The position numbers and the translations under genes were made by a program. Under the pieces are notes generated by a model that was not told the origin of the DNA, made no database searches, and saw only the letters and a list, made by a program, of their open reading frames with translations. A stretch of DNA of 64,000 nt. Source: Glandiceps talaboti. Taxonomy: Eukaryota; Hemichordata; Enteropneusta; Spengelidae. Every line of letters begins with the position of its first letter. The stretch's first letter is position 1. Location: assembly GCF_964340395.1 (NCBI RefSeq), contig NC_135552.1, forward strand, positions 16,419,194 to 16,483,193, read 5' to 3'. This document shows positions 62,730 through 64,000 of the stretch, piece by piece.

Positions 62730-64000
62730 CTGGAAAATCAAATACTTTTATAAAATCATTTTGCATTTTAAATGAGTTGTGCATTTCCTTTAGCACGACA
62801 ACTTGAAACCAGTATATACAGTTTATAATATTTCAGCCAATTTCTGGGCTACATAATATTTTATCATGTTTTGTCTTTGTGTGTAACTACTGCAACAGCA
62901 ATACGTAATTAGTCTACTTTCAACATAATCAACTTGGAATGTAATTTTTAGGTGCGATCTTTTGGAATAGAAGTCTAACAAGTAGGTAAATTGCAGTTCC
63001 ATTTTCAAAAAAATAAAAATAATATACTTGGTGGTCCAACAATTCTAAGACAGGGAATATTTATAGATGTAACCAAGCAATCTGCTTTTCAGAAAGGAAA
63101 ATGTCGTACTCAAACCTTCATGGTTTGATACAAAATCAAATTAAGATTTTAACCAGAAATGCCTCAGAGTCTGTGATTTAGGCCTTAACACACAATTATT
63201 CTCAATCTTGTGTAAATCAAAGAAATTGTTTACTATTAACATTGCGTTTGTGAAGCAAGCGTCTCTATCGTGCCTTTATCTGGGTACTTCAAATGCTACA
63301 TCAAAATATATACTTTTCGCATCATATTTGATACAATGATTCTTGGATAATACCTGAGTACACCTGAAGCTATCGTACTAGTTAAAATCATTAAGCGACC
63401 ATATTTAAAAGAATTACATAAAAATCACTGTCCTTTGCATTATTATTATATATAGGATGCAGAAAATAAAACATAATCTGCAAGGTTTATCTCAACCAAA
63501 TATATTGACTCCGAAATACTTCGGCTACTGAAACATGGCTCACTATTGTTTTCTAAAAATTACAAGAAAATTGAATCATTTTCATTTCTAAACCTCGGTG
63601 TTTCATTTTTAACAAGCACTGGTGTTTTTATAAACCCTCAAATATTGCTAAATGGACAATCGAATGGGAAGGGGGGTATGTATGTTTATAAATTGTTTTG
63701 TTGAAAACCGTGTCTTCTAATTTTGTTGCATGAAAGAAGATATCCCTGAATCAAGGCCTGTTTACTGTATTTATCAGAATATAAATGGACTTTACATTTG
63801 GCCAAAAAATCTCCATGTTCGATTCGACATTGTACTAAAAGTAAACTATTAGTTGAAGATGAGATGAACGGATTGCTTAACTGTGAGAAGCAATATGTGT
63901 ACCAGCTTCAAACAAACATTACACTGTGCAGTATATCATTGCAAATATTACTGAACGCCAAGACTTGAAGTTTCTTATTGTTTTCCACAATTTCAAATAC
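62730..64000. other. Right edge, upstream intron of the ankyrin gene
   Basis: No ankyrin-type exon was recognised in these 1.27 kb, yet the exon at 62729 opens in phase 0 in mid-domain with a good acceptor, so further 5' exons should lie beyond the window. Confidence 0.45.

Overview
The window is eukaryotic nuclear DNA: multi-exon genes with GT-AG introns, about 60% A+T, and many microsatellites, minisatellites and short inverted-repeat transposons. The proteins are animal proteins and the genome looks like that of a marine invertebrate deuterostome, most likely a lancelet (Branchiostoma-like). That assignment is inference from gene structure, repeat style and zinc-finger architecture; no species marker was tested.

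Layout. 1-10886: no gene seen; compound microsatellites and hairpin transposons. 10887-19889 (minus): complete ABCF2, a ribosome-associated ABC-F ATPase, 12 coding exons, 612 residues, with several introns holding minisatellites. 22540-30287 (minus): two paralogous C2H2 zinc-finger exons, A (13 fingers) and B (9 fingers). Only B has a visible upstream coding exon, but that exon joins either cassette in frame. 31244-32352: a hAT-like non-autonomous transposon inserted in a (CATA)n tract. 33512-42021 (minus): complete ferroportin (SLC40A1, iron exporter), 7 coding exons, 706 residues, with Ser in place of the human hepcidin-binding Cys326. 42797-51201 (plus): complete ARPC2 (Arp2/3 complex p34 subunit), 9 exons, 298 residues, head-to-head with ferroportin across 775 bp. 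55474-62729 and beyond the right edge (minus): an ankyrin-repeat plus C2H2 zinc-finger gene with an internal tandem duplication of two exons.

Exon joins were built by hand from splice consensus and reading phase. For ABCF2, SLC40A1 and ARPC2 the exon lengths sum to a multiple of three and the joined protein follows the family end to end. In the ankyrin/zinc-finger gene one join (61390 to 60171) does not keep phase, so a small exon is probably missed or two genes are present.

The housekeeping genes (translation ATPase, iron exporter, actin nucleator) are not an operon and share no pathway. The less ordinary parts are the zinc-finger cassette arrangement, the ankyrin/zinc-finger exon duplication with a splice donor formed at its breakpoint, a minisatellite that copies an ARPC2 exon end with its splice donor, a transposon 13 bases into a ferroportin intron, and hairpin transposons whose target sites can be read because an empty copy lies nearby.
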